Position numbers and translations under genes: made by a program
Part shown: in pieces, positions 33,007 to 45,370 of the stretch
Position numbering within the stretch: the stretch's first letter is position 1
How the letters are laid out: each line of letters begins with the position of its first letter
Notes under the pieces: model-generated
Database searches by the model: none
What the model saw: the letters and a program-made list of their open reading frames with translations, nothing else
Told to the model about the DNA's origin: nothing
Assembly: GCA_033439255.1 (NCBI GenBank)
Contig: CM065885.1
Location: 2,751,276-2,815,275 of the forward strand
DNA from: Hericium rajendrae
Lineage: Eukaryota; Basidiomycota; Agaricomycetes; Russulales; Hericiaceae
Length of the DNA stretch: 64,000 nt
Direction: 5' to 3'

Positions 33007-35282
33007 ATGGTTGTACCACCATCTGCAGTGCTGTCATACTCGCTCTTGGACGATCTCACACAGGCTCGCAATGGAGCAGCACCTCATGGTGCAACCGACC
33101 TCGTCACCTCGTTGATAGGTCTCACCGGCCTCCACGTCACTGCATTCAAGCGTAACACACAAGTCTCATACCGCCTCGTCAGCCGAGCTCGGGATATCCG
33201 TGACAAGATCAACAAGGGTTTCGACGATGTCGATGGCACCACAGACAGTGACTTGAATTGGGATATTTTCTTTGGATATGTCAACGCAATTGATCCACTG
33301 GAACAGTGTGTACTTCGTCTATACGTTGCGGGTACCTGATCAGTGACGCTTCACCAATAGGATTCTCTACGACTTTACCAATACCTCATCTGCTGAAGCT
33401 TCGCTACTTCTGCCAAACAATGGCTCACTATCTGAGTGTCTGGCCTCTGTCGAGACTTGGGTGCACCATAGGAACGATCTACGGCGGATCTTCGCGTCGC
33501 TCAATACTCATGTCGCCTTGAAGGTGCGAACTTGACATCCATTGCAGATGACGAGTTCGCTGACCAGTGGACAGGATCTTCCTGGGATACCAGCCATATC
33601 AGAAGAAGAAAGATTAAACGCTGAAAAGCATGATGACATCGCATTCCTCTCGACTCTCTTGTCGTCTTTCTCCAAATGCGCCTCCGGTGCCCAAGGCATC
33701 CATAGGTCCGTTCTCGTTACGAAAAAATTGGCCTGTGTCTAACGTGAGTGCTGTTCTCAGGACGATCAACGGTCAGATCGTGAAGGTCAAGGACCAGCTC
33801 ACACCGTTGCTCACAAAGCTGAAAACGGCGGCTTACCGTGACGTACATCTCAGGCAAATCATGACGAATTGCGTTTTTGTTGACCGCATAACAGGAGCTG
33901 CATGAAGTTTCGGGGAGAACTTTTATGGTGCTCCATGGCATACTCAAGTTCATATTAGATGGGTCGTCCGATGTCAAGACAAAAATTCATCTGTTGAAGC
34001 CCGAGATATGGGTGGCGGCTGAAACGTATGATTATTCGGGTCTTCGCTGCTCATGCGTCGCTAATTCGTGATATGACTAGCTTGATCAAAGACATTGTCG
34101 CAGTTGTCGATTCCACCTCTTCTGATCTGAAGGATATTCAAGACAAGTATCAGGCCTTCGTGGATCTCCTCAAGGTAGGATTCTGTTATTTTATTGCTGC
34201 AGAGTCAACTTATAATTGTCCATCCACTCCTCTAGAATGTTGCGGGTGTGGTACTTCCTCCGAGATACTACGACTTGCCCAAGCAAATGGGCCAAGTCAG
34301 ACGACCCTACTTCGCACGGTCTCATGCTTTTATCTGCGCATGCCGCGTATTGGCTACTGCATTCAACAACAATGCTGAGAAAGTCCATGAGAACGTACAC
34401 AGCTTGGAAGAGTACGTTCTTACTTTGATCACTATATTCTATCTTGACTTGTTCTATTATGAAGGGCCATCAACGAGACCATTGCGGCGTTGCAAGCAGC
34501 TGCGAAGGTTATGACAACAATCGAGACCTTCGATGTCGCGACCATCGATACGAACGATGCTGGAAAAGCGTTTGTGGCTGCGGAGACGAAAATCGCGGAG
34601 TGCTTTACTCTATGCGGGGTATTTATCCTCTCAAGTTTATCGTGGACCTTCCTATTGACGACTATCCAGCTGAACCAAGCATATACAAGCGAGAAGACAA
34701 AGATGGATGCTGCAGTGAAGCAAGACACAGAGCGCGTGAAGCAGATGAACGAACGTCTCAAAGCGGTCAGTGTCTTTCACAATAGGCTGATCATTTTCGA
34801 CTTCAACGACCAACAGACCGCACTCAAACCGTCGATTAATGGTGCTGCCACTTCCACACCTGTCGAAATCACTGTCACGACTTGCATGCACTCCGGCGGA
34901 GCTAGCAATGGTTCGTGAGATGCAATAATCATGACCATCCATTCTTCGAACCTAATGCAACTTCGTCTGTAGATGGCAAGCCCTGCTCGCACTCAGGCTC
35001 TTCCGGAAAGACACGTCGAACGTCTACCTGTAACTCCCCACTCCGCATTATCCGCGTTGTCATGCGGCTAACGACGCGTCCTTAGACACCGTGGATTCTG
35101 CAGCGCTTCTCTCTGCTCTGTTGTGGAAGCAAACTAATGATTTCCCCGATGATCGCAAACACCTAGAAGAAGGACGAGCATACTTCGAGCAGAAGAAAGT
35201 CGCGCTCTCACTCGATACAGCGATCAGCTCCCTGAAGGAGAAGACAAAAGGTGTCTACGAGCTCAATCTCGTGCTTGAATGA
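33007..35282 (+). CDS. Uncharacterised helical protein
   Basis: A multi-exon plus-strand gene. The ATG at 33007 opens MVVPPSAVLSYSLLDDLTQA, and at least eight further exons join in frame. Landmarks in order: ILYDFTNTSSAEASLLLPNN, KMTSSLTSGQDLPGIPAISE, RTINGQIVKVKDQLTPLLTK, ELHEVSGRTFMVLHGILKFI, LIKDIVAVVDSTSSDLKDIQ, NVAGVVLPPRYYDLPKQMGQ, AINETIAALQAAAKVMTTIE, LNQAYTSEKTKMDAAVKQDT, TALKPSINGAATSTPVEITV and a last exon VDSAALLSALLWKQTNDFPD ending at 35280-35282. Most of it is predicted long alpha-helix and coiled coil. A 51-base segment at about 34619-34669 (GTATTT...ATCCAG) is either an intron or, if retained, an in-frame hydrophobic stretch VFILSSLSWTFLLTTIQ. No signal peptide. Function unknown. 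Confidence 0.65.
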
Positions 35283-35756
35283 GTACATTGCCTCTCGTCT
35301 GGTTCGTTGTGGAGCTCAAATAGCTAATCTACCAGTAAACCATCGGTCGCTTGTTAGTATTGAATCGCATGCTGCCTTTGCTGCTAACGATTCAGATTGA
35401 ACTGCTTGAACGATCTCTCTCAACTACTGCCTTACCCTATCCATGCATCATCCAATCTCGTGATATGATAGAATTTAGCATCGTCCGCTTGTCGTTTGTT
35501 CGTATGATTACCCACGGGTGTCCATTGACTCTGTCATTTTTAACTTGTGAAAGAGCGCCTTGTGTTCATGGCATATACCACGTCAAATAGAGCTGATATC
35601 ATGCAGATATGGCTAGTTTACCCAATCAAATGCCAATTTAATGTGCAGGCACATCTGCGTCGACATATACAGTATAGAGCCAATAGTCGCCCATCATCGT
35701 CAAGCGCGACCCGGAAACGTGTCACGGACCTTGCCCGACCCATGCGTAAACTAGTA
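35283..35756. other. Convergent intergenic stretch
   Basis: It lies between two convergent genes. AT-rich 3' flanks; nothing else seen. Confidence 0.4.
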
Positions 35757-37369
35757 CTAGTACCGCATCGCCTCAAGAACATCCTGCAAACGCAAACCGT
35801 CAGCAAATACAAAGCAAGCAGACAAGAAGCGCCTACCCAAGCATCATCATCCCAGGGCTTGACGCCGTAACTAATCAGCTCGTCGAACTCGTCATTAGTG
35901 AACCCGCAATTCTGCATCCGCTGCTCGATCTCGTCGTCCGAGTTGGACTCGTCGCCGTCCACATCCGGTAGCCAGCGGCTAGTATGGCTACTGCCTGCAT
36001 GCGTGTTCCCCCCACGGCTGCCTCCCCCGCCCCGGCCGCCGCGCTGCTGCCCGCCCCGCGCCTGGCCACCACGGTTTCCTCTGCCCCTGCCCCGACCCCG
36101 ACCCCGACCCCGACCCCTGCCCCTCCCGCCTCCTCGGCCGACGGCCGCGCCACCACGCTGCGCATGCTCCATGAGCCTCAGCTCGCGCTCCATCGCCTCC
36201 CTACTCTCCGGCGCGCCGCTGAAGCGCGCGGCCGGGTCCGCGCCCGCCGGCTTGAACCACACGAGGCGGTCGTCGAGCATGCCGACGAAGTGGCGCATGT
36301 AGTCCGCGTCGTCGCGCACGCCGCGCATCGTGAGGACGCCGCGCACGGCGGCCGTCTTTTCGGGGTCTGTCCACCAGCCGGTCTCGGGGAGGAAGGCGCG
36401 GCGATGCGAGTACGAGCATTTGTCGGCGCCGAAGCGGCAGTTGCCGGTGAGGAAGTAGATGCAGACGTTCTGCCCGCTGTTGCGAGGCGGAGATGGAAGT
36501 TAGTGCCGGAAATTTCTGGAGGATTGCAACGCACAGTCTGTCGCGCACGCTCTTGTGATCGGGCGCGTGCGAATACATGCAGTCGCGCTCCTTGCTGCAG
36601 CCGTTGTGGTTGTAGTACCGGCACGGGATGCCGTTGCCCTCGTGGTTCCAATCGCTGGAATCAGACGCGGACTCGACCTCGACCTTCGGCTCGTCGAGAT
36701 CAGGGTACTCGTCCTCGGAGCCGACGTCGTCTAGCTCGTAGTCCGGCGCGTCCATGCGGCGGTTGAGCTCGCGGAGCACGGCTTTGGCCTCGGTTAGGTT
36801 CGGGTCCTGTTTCAGGACGACCTCGATGTCTGCGGTCGTTAGCGAGTCTTGGGAACGGCTGAGCGAGGTCTCACCTAGCATAGCACCCAGAATGTTATCT
36901 TGGCCTTTTCTAGCCAGAGCACGGCGGTAGCGGGCCTTTGTGAACGTAGGGTCGTGAAGAAGGGCTCGTTGAGCCGCGCCTTCAGCGGCTTCATACCTAG
37001 AAGTATCCGTACTTAGCATAAAGAAACTCTAGGTAGCAAATGAAAGCGGCGAACTCTTCAGCTTTTAAGTATGCCAATGCCATGTTGGATAAAACGGCAG
37101 TCCTTGGGCCGTTCACTTTCATGGCTTCCTCATAGCAGGCGACTGCGCCCTCGTAATCCTGAGCTTTAAATTTCGCATTTCCCTGCGATTATTTCCATCA
37201 GCATCGCTGATCTGCCGTCAGACACTCGGAAGCGTACCTTCTCCTTGTGCTCTTCTGCCAGCTTCTCCTTTTCGCTGGCGCGCTTAGCGCGCTGCGCTGT
37301 CCGCAAAGCAAGCGCCTCGGCGAGCTGCGCCTCCGTCAAAGGCGGTAGAGATGTACTCGTAGACGCCAT
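35757..37369 (-). CDS. TPR and CCCH zinc-finger RNA-binding-type protein with RGG tract
   Basis: The start is the ATG at 37369 (MASTSTSLPPLTEAQLAEAL). The next exons give a short TPR region: GNAKFKAQDYEGAVACYEEA, AVLPNMALAYLKAEEF, then YEAAEGAAQRALLHDPTFTK. An acidic linker precedes two CCCH fingers: CRYYNHNGCSKERDCMYSH (Cx7Cx5Cx3H) and CIYFLTGNCRFGADKCSYSH (Cx7Cx6Cx3H). Then comes PDYMRHFVGMLDD-like sequence around DDADYMRHFVGMLDDRLVWF and a long Gly-Arg repeat (GRGRGRGRGRGRG, GGQARGGQQRGG). The final exon is DVLEAMRY, reached through a 48-base intron, with the stop at 35757-35759. CCCH fingers and RGG tracts bind RNA, so a role in mRNA metabolism is likely; the TPR would provide protein contacts. 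Confidence 0.85.
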
Positions 37370-37783
37370 TTCTCAAGGTATGCGGAATAAACAAGAAGTT
37401 ATAGAAGAAATAAAGCAAGAAGCAGTTGCAGTCAGTAGAAAGTGAAATGTGCGCTCAAGTCGGAGGCTCAAAGTTGGCCGGATAGCGCACGCGCGCTACG
37501 CGTGTCTTGCCGCGCTGCCGCGCTTGTGGCGCAGATCGGGAGTCACATGACCGTGTCGTAACCACTCGTGCTTTATCCAAAGAAATTTGTACATAAAATT
37601 ACAGACGTCGATACGGAACTTTGTTAGTTATGTGGGACGTGTTTCCATTGTGCTTCTTCTCAGACATCCAATCGCAAGACACAGATTGACCCAGAACCCA
37701 AGAGAATAGCTGTTACCCATAAAGACCCCAACCCAACCCCAACCGGAGAAAGACGGAAACGTTAGAAGATGACGATCATTTGT

Positions 37784-39240
37784 TCAGGTGTAGATCTTTA
37801 TCCACGGGAACTCGAAATACGCGTTGTTGAAAGCGCTGGGGTTGTTGTTGACGTAGTCTGGAGGTGTACTTAATGAACGGGAATCGCTGAAAGGAGTGAA
37901 GATGGGAGGATTACCGTTACAGCTGCTCGGGCAGCCCGAAGAGCCGTAGACAGAGCCAGCCCAGTCACCACCTGACCATCACAAGTTCAACTCTCACGAT
38001 TCTTCGAGAATTGATATAGGAAGCTTACAGAATGTGAGGTTGATGATAATGTTGTGAGGACCGAAGTGCTGGCCAATGTTGCAGCTCGTGCTGGGGAAGT
38101 ACGCGTCGGGAGTTCCCTGATGCAAGACCGTTAGGACGAACAGCGTAAATACGAGAGACGAGGCAGGCGGCATACCCAGTTGTCCGTGTTTACGCTGTTG
38201 GCGCCGCTCGTGACGTCGCTGGGGATCCCGCCAGCATTGCGGGCCCAGAACCAGACCTTGATAAAGCTACCGGTGCGCTCCACTGCATACCTTCAAAAAG
38301 AAATTGTCAGCATAACTCCACTCAGGGCGAAGACTCCGACGTACCAGCCGCCGCCGTTATTGTTGAACGAAGGCCCGTAGCTATTTGCATCCGTGACCTG
38401 CACGCCGCAACCCGCATTGTTGGTCGTCGCAGTATTGCAATCATTCCCCGTCGGGCGCCTGCCCCACAAAAAGTCAGCCTACTGCCTTCGAAAAATAAAC
38501 GAATGGCGCAACGCACCCGGTCTCCGAGCGCGACGCCGGCATGCTGCATCCCGCGTTCGTGTGCAGCGTGCTCTGGTTCGGGCCCTGATCGTTCACGCCC
38601 TCGACGATGTCGACTTCGCCCTATGGGGCCCCACGCGTGTCAGTCATTCTCCGCGCTGCTGCGGCGATGAGTGGAGCGCACCTCGTTCGGCCAGTTGGCG
38701 CCGACTTCCCAGATCGCGGGCCATGTACTGTCACGCCGCGTGAGAACCTAATACTCCCAGAGTAGATGAGACGGACGCACCCGCAGCCTTGGGGCATGTG
38801 CTGCACGTTGAAGCTTTGGAGAATGTCAATGAAGGTTTCGGGTAGCTTTGCGAAGGAGAAGGCGTACACGGCGACGTGCGTGGAGTACTGCTTGTTTGAC
38901 TGTACACGGAAGGAGTTGCGGCCGGGGCCGCTGGCGCTGAGCGTCGTGTGCGCGTCGGCGCGCAGGATAATGTTATTACCCGAAATCGTGGCCAGGCCCT
39001 GGCTCTGTGCGGTTGCTTGGCTCACGTAGTTGCTGCATAAATCATCAGCAAAAATACAGGCTGAGATGGCGAAGAAAGCGAGCTTACACGCGGCCGTGCG
39101 TTGGGTCCGAGATGGCCTGGAAATTGAACGAGTTAAAGAATGAGTTTCCCTGGATGTTATCCGCAATATTGTATGTCGCCGCGAGGGTACGGCCGGCCAT
39201 AAGAACGGACAAAAAAACAGAGGCAAAGGAGAGCTTCATG
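37784..39240 (-). CDS. GH16 family secreted endo-beta-glucanase (laminarinase-like)
   Basis: The start is the ATG at 39240, with signal peptide MKLSFASVFLSVLMAGRTLA. Exon 1 ends in DPTHGRV and exon 2 begins NYVSQATAQSQGLATISGNN. Later exons carry LRADAHTTLSASGPGRNSFR, SNKQYSTHVAVYAF, HMPQGCG and GEVDIVEGVNDQGPN. The motif EVDIVE is the ExDxxE GH16 catalytic signature, in which the first Glu is the nucleophile and the last the acid/base. The C-terminus is DYVNNNPSAFNNAYFEFPWI then KIYT and TGA at 37784-37786. The product is secreted and should hydrolyse mixed or branched beta-1,3-glucans in cell walls. It is a paralog of the gene cut by the left edge, about 37 kb away on the same strand. Exon 2 appears to carry extra residues, SFAKLPETFIDILQSFN, between VAVYAF and VQHMPQGCG; these are probably an intron readable in frame. 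Confidence 0.88.
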
Positions 39241-40493
39241 GTCGCTTGGGTTCAGAGAGCAAGACACCTCGACTGAAGTACAGCTCGCAGACCAAAATTG
39301 CACCGTACTTATAGCCTGCAGGCCCCCAGCTTGGAAGACAATCAGAGTGCGCCATACGGCAATTCTTCAGAAGAACGTCTTGTGCTTTAACGTCGAGTGG
39401 ACGCAAGGCCAAACCGACTATCAGGTGGGGGGTATGCCAGCGAAGCAACATGGCCTGTATCTCACTGACCAGACTCTGGAGTTGACCGAGGACACCGAGC
39501 GGCGGCGGAGACAGACACCGGGCTGAAAAGGCTGAGGTACCTGCCTTGGCCTGTGTGGTCAAGTGCTGCGAACCAGAACGCGAGGCCAGATCGAAGGTCG
39601 CGAGGACGACGAAAGCAGCGCGACGTCTAAATCACGTTTCTCTGTTCTGACGAAAGAAGGCTGAGGATCAGATAGTGTTTCCTCATAGGACCAAAGAAGG
39701 CAAAGAAACTGGTCTCTCCGAGAGACAGGTCCCATGGCAAAAGCATGGCTGGAAGTCATGTTGCCCTGGACACCACAAGGCCGCTTGCCTTGGCAAGAGT
39801 AGATCCACGAGACGCTGCAGATTGCCAAGTTAGAGCTACGTGGTCAGTCCTGAACCTCAGCGCAGATTATCGTCAACAGCCGCCGAGTAGGACGCAATGC
39901 GCATGGGGATCTGGCGGCGATTCTGGCCCACGCTGGCATTCGTTGGGATGGAAAAGAACTAGACGTGGTTTTGGCTTATCCGAGTTCATCTTGCCGGACA
40001 CCGGATATGAAGAAGGCAGACATCGTCTGGTTCGAGTGATAGGAGCTGGTACTTATTCTTTGGGACCTGCGATGGCAAACCACCTGCGCACCAGTTGTTT
40101 ACACATGTCCGAGTAGATCAGCTGACAAGATCGGGACAAAGATAGATACAAACGACAGAGGATGGCCATTCATGCCATGGCGGTCGTGTTACAGTCACAG
40201 TCGAGTACGATTGGAACTTGCTCTGATAGTCGAAAGTGAAGATGATGTCGCTGAGGAGAAATTGCAGCATCGCATCGTGGGACTGGCGCCCGCGGTCCGG
40301 TCCGTCGACGGTCGAAGCCTTCGTCCGTCGAATGTTAACTTCAAATCGTGCAAAGTCCCCAATGTCATCAAGAAAAAGTTGTTTTAGTCTCCCTTGACTC
40401 TACTGATACAAAATAAAACAGACTATAATGTTACAACATAGCTAAAACCAAACCCAGACAATACATCACGTCCACAAGCGCAGCCAACAAAGC
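39241..40493. other. Gene-free stretch
   Basis: It holds the GH16 promoter side and the 3' flank of SMC2. Open frames here lack coding character. Confidence 0.4.
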
Positions 40494-43400
40494 TCACGCG
40501 CCCCTCCTACCCCGCCTCCGCCCGCCACCTTCATTTTCATCCCCATCCGCATTTCTGTCATTGGTATATAACGCAGACGTGCTCCGTTGTGCCGTCCTCT
40601 CCACCACGCTGGTCCCATCGCGGAATCGCGTGCGGAACAGTACATTCGCATTAGTGAAAAGCCCCTCCTTGAGTGAGACAACAATGAATTGGGCGCCGTG
40701 GAACCGTGTGCGGAAGAGCGTGCCGATGTGCTGCGTATGCGACAGATCGAGTGCGGCATCGATCTCGTCCAGGATGTAGACGGGCGCGGGCTTGAATTGC
40801 AGAAGAGCCATGATCAATGACAGCGCGATGAGCGAACTGCGTGATGGATGAGCGTCGCGCGCTGAGACTCAGAACAGTACTACTCACCGTTGTCCACCAC
40901 TCAATTCCGTCAAACTTTGTTTCCATACGCTGCCGAGCTGCACTTTGATCTCCAGGCCATTCATGAGATCTTGGTTCTCGGGAGGCTGAAGTTTCGCGAA
41001 GTTGCCTGGAAGCAGCTCTGCAAATATCCCACCGAAATCTCTATAGTAGAGCGATCCCGTTAGAGCCAGACATGAAGTCTTAAATATGGGTATGCACATA
41101 CCCATTGACCTTCTCCCAGGTCGTTTGGAGAGCTTCCCGCTTGTACTGATCAAGCTGCTCGATCGTTTGCTCGATCTTCTCCTTGTCTTTCAGAACCGTC
41201 GCTAACATTTTCTTCAGCGATGATTCGCGCTTCTCAACGCTACATGAGACAGTGAGATCACGTCTTTGGACGAAATGGATTCACCATTGCTCACCTGTCG
41301 ATCATGTTCAAGACCTTCGGATTGACCTTTTTCTTCATCCCGCGTTGCTGATTCTCAAGCTCCGTTGCTTTGGCGCGAAGAGTCTCCAGATCCGCATTTT
41401 GGAAATCGTACTGAGTACCTTCCTTTCCGAACAACCTTCACAAAAAATCAATAACGAAAGAGTAGACTGAAAGTAGACGAAACGCACTCGCTATCTTGGA
41501 GTATCCAGTCATACTGCTTCTCCAGACTGGTGACATACGACTGCGCGGTGGCCCTTTCCTTGCCGAGGGTTTGCACGTCGTGCTCCATCTTCTTCAATGT
41601 GAGCTCAGCATCCGCAACGGCCTGCTTCTTCTCCTTGATGACGTTCTCGAGGTCGCTTAGCTCAGTATCAAAACGAGTCAACGTGGCACGTTCTTCTTGA
41701 AGCTTGCGCGCAGCCTTCGTGTGAGAGGCCTATATTGAGGCGAGAAGAGTCAACATGTTCATGAGTACGGTCCCAAACTGAAAAATATACCTCCTGCTTG
41801 GCATGTTCTGCCTCTAAATTACTCAATTCTTTCATCTGCTTCTCGATACCGGACCTTTCGCTGGTCTGCTTCTCATCCGCAGCCTCGATATCTTTCTCGA
41901 TTTGTTCTAAACGAATCTTCGTCAATCACGCCACGGCATGGCAAGATTATGCGAAAAAAGACCTAGTTCAAGCGTCGCTGTCTGCAGCTCTTTCTGCTGA
42001 GTCTTGACACCAACTGCCTGTTTCTGCAGAGCAGCCTTCCGCTTCGAGATCTCAGCCTACAATCATCCCGTAAGACGGAACCGACATGATGTATGTTGGT
42101 GATATCATTACCTTGAGTTCATCCGTCTTGCCTTCTTTGTTGTTCTTGAATTCGCTCATGTCCTTTTCAAGCTTCTTGCATTCTTCCTTGGCTGTCTGCT
42201 GCTTCTGCCTCGCGGTTTCCAATGCCGTCTCGAGATCCACGATCGTCTGCTTTACGCCGTCCAGCTGAGCCGCGGTCTATGCGCACGGCGATCAGCCCCC
42301 GACAAACCTGTGCTCAAAATGGGAAAGGTACCTGTGATGCATTGCTGCCGTGGACTTGCTGCTCGAGAAGCCCCATCTCATGCTGCTTGATGTCGAGGTT
42401 GCGCGACAACGCGCGCCACCTCTCGCGCTTCTCCCTGATCTTGCCCTCCTCGCTCTCAAGCGCGCGCAACGTGTCTGTAGCTTCCCTCAATCGCCTCTCG
42501 ATGTCCTGCAGCTCTTTTACCCGGAGCAGGATGCCGCTGCTGGTAGGCGCAGCACCGCCGCTCAGCGTGCCCGAGGGATCGTAGACATCGCCGTCGAGAG
42601 TAACAGACCGGGCTCGGACATCGCGCGAGAACGTCACGAGCTTGGCCGTCTCCGCGTCGTCGCAGATCAGTGTGTCGCCAAAGACGAACGCCATGGCGTT
42701 CTCCACCTCGTCGGGGTAGCCGACAATGGAAAGCGCGAGGCGCACTTTGCCAGGTGCCAAGCGGGTCGCGTTGTTGACGCGCTAGAAACTTTGTCTCAGA
42801 GACGTATGCAGGATGTGTGACAAAGTGACCTACCTCTGCCGGCATCCTATGCGAGCTGATTTTGCTCAATGGGATGATGGTGACTCGCTTCTTCAGCCTA
42901 CCGTTCTGCAGCAGTTCCTTGCCGACGCGTTCGTCGTCGACCACGACGTTATACAGTTTGCCACCAGCGGTGATTTCCAGCGCAGTGGATTTATCCTTGT
43001 CCTTCTCGTCAAGATCGACCAAAGTCGCGACTAAACCCTTGACCTTGCGGGGATCGAAGTTCGGCGATGGTGTTGAGTAGTTGAAGTCGAGCTGAGAGAA
43101 ACGTTGCTTTGCCATGTCTCGTTCCTTGAGGGATCATGAGTAGATGAAAGCTCAAACGGCTGCGGCAAGTACACACCTCTGTCAGCCTTTGAACATTCGA
43201 CTTCGCCGTCCTCATGGCCATCTCTCGCTGCTGCTCAAGTTCTGCACTCCAACCACACTGCGCCACATCCCGTCCGCACTTCTCGACTTCAGCCTTCAAG
43301 GCTTCCAGGTTGTGGGCACCTTCGCCGGCCTCCCGCTCCACCTCTTTCCAGCGCGCCTCAAGCGACTTCAGCTCCTTGCGGTTCATGTCGAGCTTGACGC

Positions 43401-45298
43401 GGATCTGCTCTTCTTCCGCGGTCGCATGCGCAAGCTGCGCCTTGGCATCCGCAAGCTGGCCCATGTAGCCGCCACCAGTATTGTTCGAGGTGTTGGTGAG
43501 ACCGGTGAGCAGGTTTTGCAGAAGGTCCTCCTTGTTCGCTAGCGCTGTTTGCATCTCGGTGTGCTTCTCTTTCACGGTGTTATACGAGGCGGTGTGCGTC
43601 TCTACCTGGGCTTGCTTCTGCGCCAGCGCATTCTCGAGCTAGTGATGATGAGTACTGGAGTAAGTAGAGATGGCGCAGAACGCACCTCGGTCCGCTCGGT
43701 CTCCACGCCTTTCAATTTAGCCTCTTCGTCTGCGATGGTGGACTTCTTGATGTCGACCTGCGTCTTGATCTTGACGAGCGTCTTCTCGAGCTCGGCCACG
43801 TCCTCCTCCATCTTCTTGAACTTTCCGCCTTTCTTGAGTTCCTTCTCCCGCTGCTTCTTCACCTCCGCTGCATCTGCCTCTGCCGCCTCGCCCTCCCTCG
43901 TAAAGCGATCACGCTCCTTCTTCATCTTGCCTATTTCTTGCTCCTTCTTCTTGATCTCCGCCTGCTTGCGCTCGACGCGGTCGTTGCCCTCCGTCCACTC
44001 GAGTGCGCGTAGGACGCGCCCGATGCGCTCGAGCTCAGAGCAGGCCTTCTGCCACTGTAGGAACGAGCGCTTCTCCGCGCGGAGTGTGTCGAGCTTCGGC
44101 GTGATCTCCTCCGCAAGTAGCGACGTGATCTCATCAACGCGCTTTTCCTTCTTACCCATAGTCTTCTTTGCCTTTTCCTTGCGCTCTTCGAACATGCGTG
44201 TGCCGGCGGCCTCTTCAACCATGCCGAGAATTTCCTGCGGGCGCATGTTGAGGACCTTAGTGATGCGGCCCTGCATGATCAGAAAGTTGGGGTTGTTGAT
44301 GTTGAGTTGGACGCTCTGGAATAGTGATTGTATGGTATGTTGCTGTGATTTGTGGCCATTGAGTAGGTATTTTGAAACAGCGGGAAGCGCAATCTAAGGG
44401 AGCAAACGCATGTCAGACGCGAGGTAGCCTTAGCATGAGACAATTATAAGGATAGAAATCTGCCGAGACGCGCCAAATCTCGCGATATATTGGACTGCTC
44501 ACTCGCTCGCACGATGAGCGGACGTCCAGTCCTCATCTCCACGTCTGAGTTCGTCTACATTCCGAATTCTGCGTAAATGCACAGCCCGCGCTCGTGCGCA
44601 GCGCTCTCAGTGAGACGTGCGGCATTAGCTAATTAGCATGACAATGTTTATGAGACTGAAATCCTGATGACGCCTCGCCAATCCGAGGACGCTCGCGCAC
44701 CAGTTCTGAAACATCATTTCTCCGGCCGTCATCTGAGTCTGGCAGTGACGTACGAGCCAAAAGTACTCGATAACTTCAAATATAGGCATGCTGGGCTCGC
44801 CTGCGAAGCTCTCGATGGCGACGTCCCGTGGACGCCGCCTTACGCCAAGCCCGGCGATAGTGTCGCTCGTGGAGACTTCCATCGAAGTTTCGATCGCAGT
44901 GGATACAGATACCAAACGACGCACCTGTCTTGTAACAGTGATCTGCTGACAGTTCTCTAGGCCCACGGGGCTGGTGCTTCTGTCCGAGTTGTCGAAAACG
45001 ATAGTGACGCTGGCTTTGGTGACGCCCGCTTGGCCTCGCTTGTAAATGAGGTCTTGTTGGTTAGTAGCACGCATCTACACGTCAAAGTCGCGTATGAGCA
45101 TACTATACAGACAACACGAGGCAAACGCACGGAGGACATGTTCGTGATACCCAGTACGAAACAAATGGCATCCAAGATATTGGATTTGCCCGAGCCATTG
45201 AGACCGGTGATCGCGTTGAAGGACGAATCCCAGCCGCTTATAACCGTCCGGACAGGGTATGACTTGAAACCTTCGATGACGAGCTCCTCGATCCTCAT
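40494..45298 (-). CDS. SMC2: Structural maintenance of chromosomes protein 2 (condensin subunit)
   Basis: The start is the ATG at 45298 ([20 protein letters not shown]). The N-terminal ATPase half has Walker [10 protein letters not shown] and [20 protein letters not shown], typical of SMC2. Exon 1 ends at 45131. A long intron (44394-44924) separates QQITVTRQ from [20 protein letters not shown]. Then come [20 protein letters not shown], coiled coil, the hinge ([37 protein letters not shown]), more coiled coil, and the C-terminal signature LTELSGGQR with Walker [18 protein letters not shown]. The stop is TGA at 40494-40496. SMC2 pairs with SMC4 in condensin to compact mitotic chromosomes. At least ten introns, most of 50-60 bases. 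All ATPase motifs are intact. Its upstream region is shared with the DUF262 gene and contains an inserted element. Confidence 0.95.
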
Positions 45299-45370
45299 CG
45301 TGAGCTGAACGCGAGCGGCGAGGCGGTGAGTTGAAAGAAGAGGCGCACGCCACAGACGCGTCGCGTCGTC
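45299..45370. promoter_or_regulatory. Remaining SMC2-proximal leader between ATG and inserted element
   Basis: Only 72 bases separate SMC2's ATG from the inserted element, so the SMC2 promoter or 5' untranslated region must overlap the element or be very short. Confidence 0.4.

Noticed and set aside
35984-36766. 260-codon plus-strand frame
   Set aside because: It lies antisense to the CCCH/RGG coding region and reflects its GC-rich Gly-Arg codons.
44667-44960. 97-codon plus-strand frame inside the long SMC2 intron
   Set aside because: It overlaps SMC2 exon sequence at one end, has no recognised domain, and has a start and composition compatible with chance.
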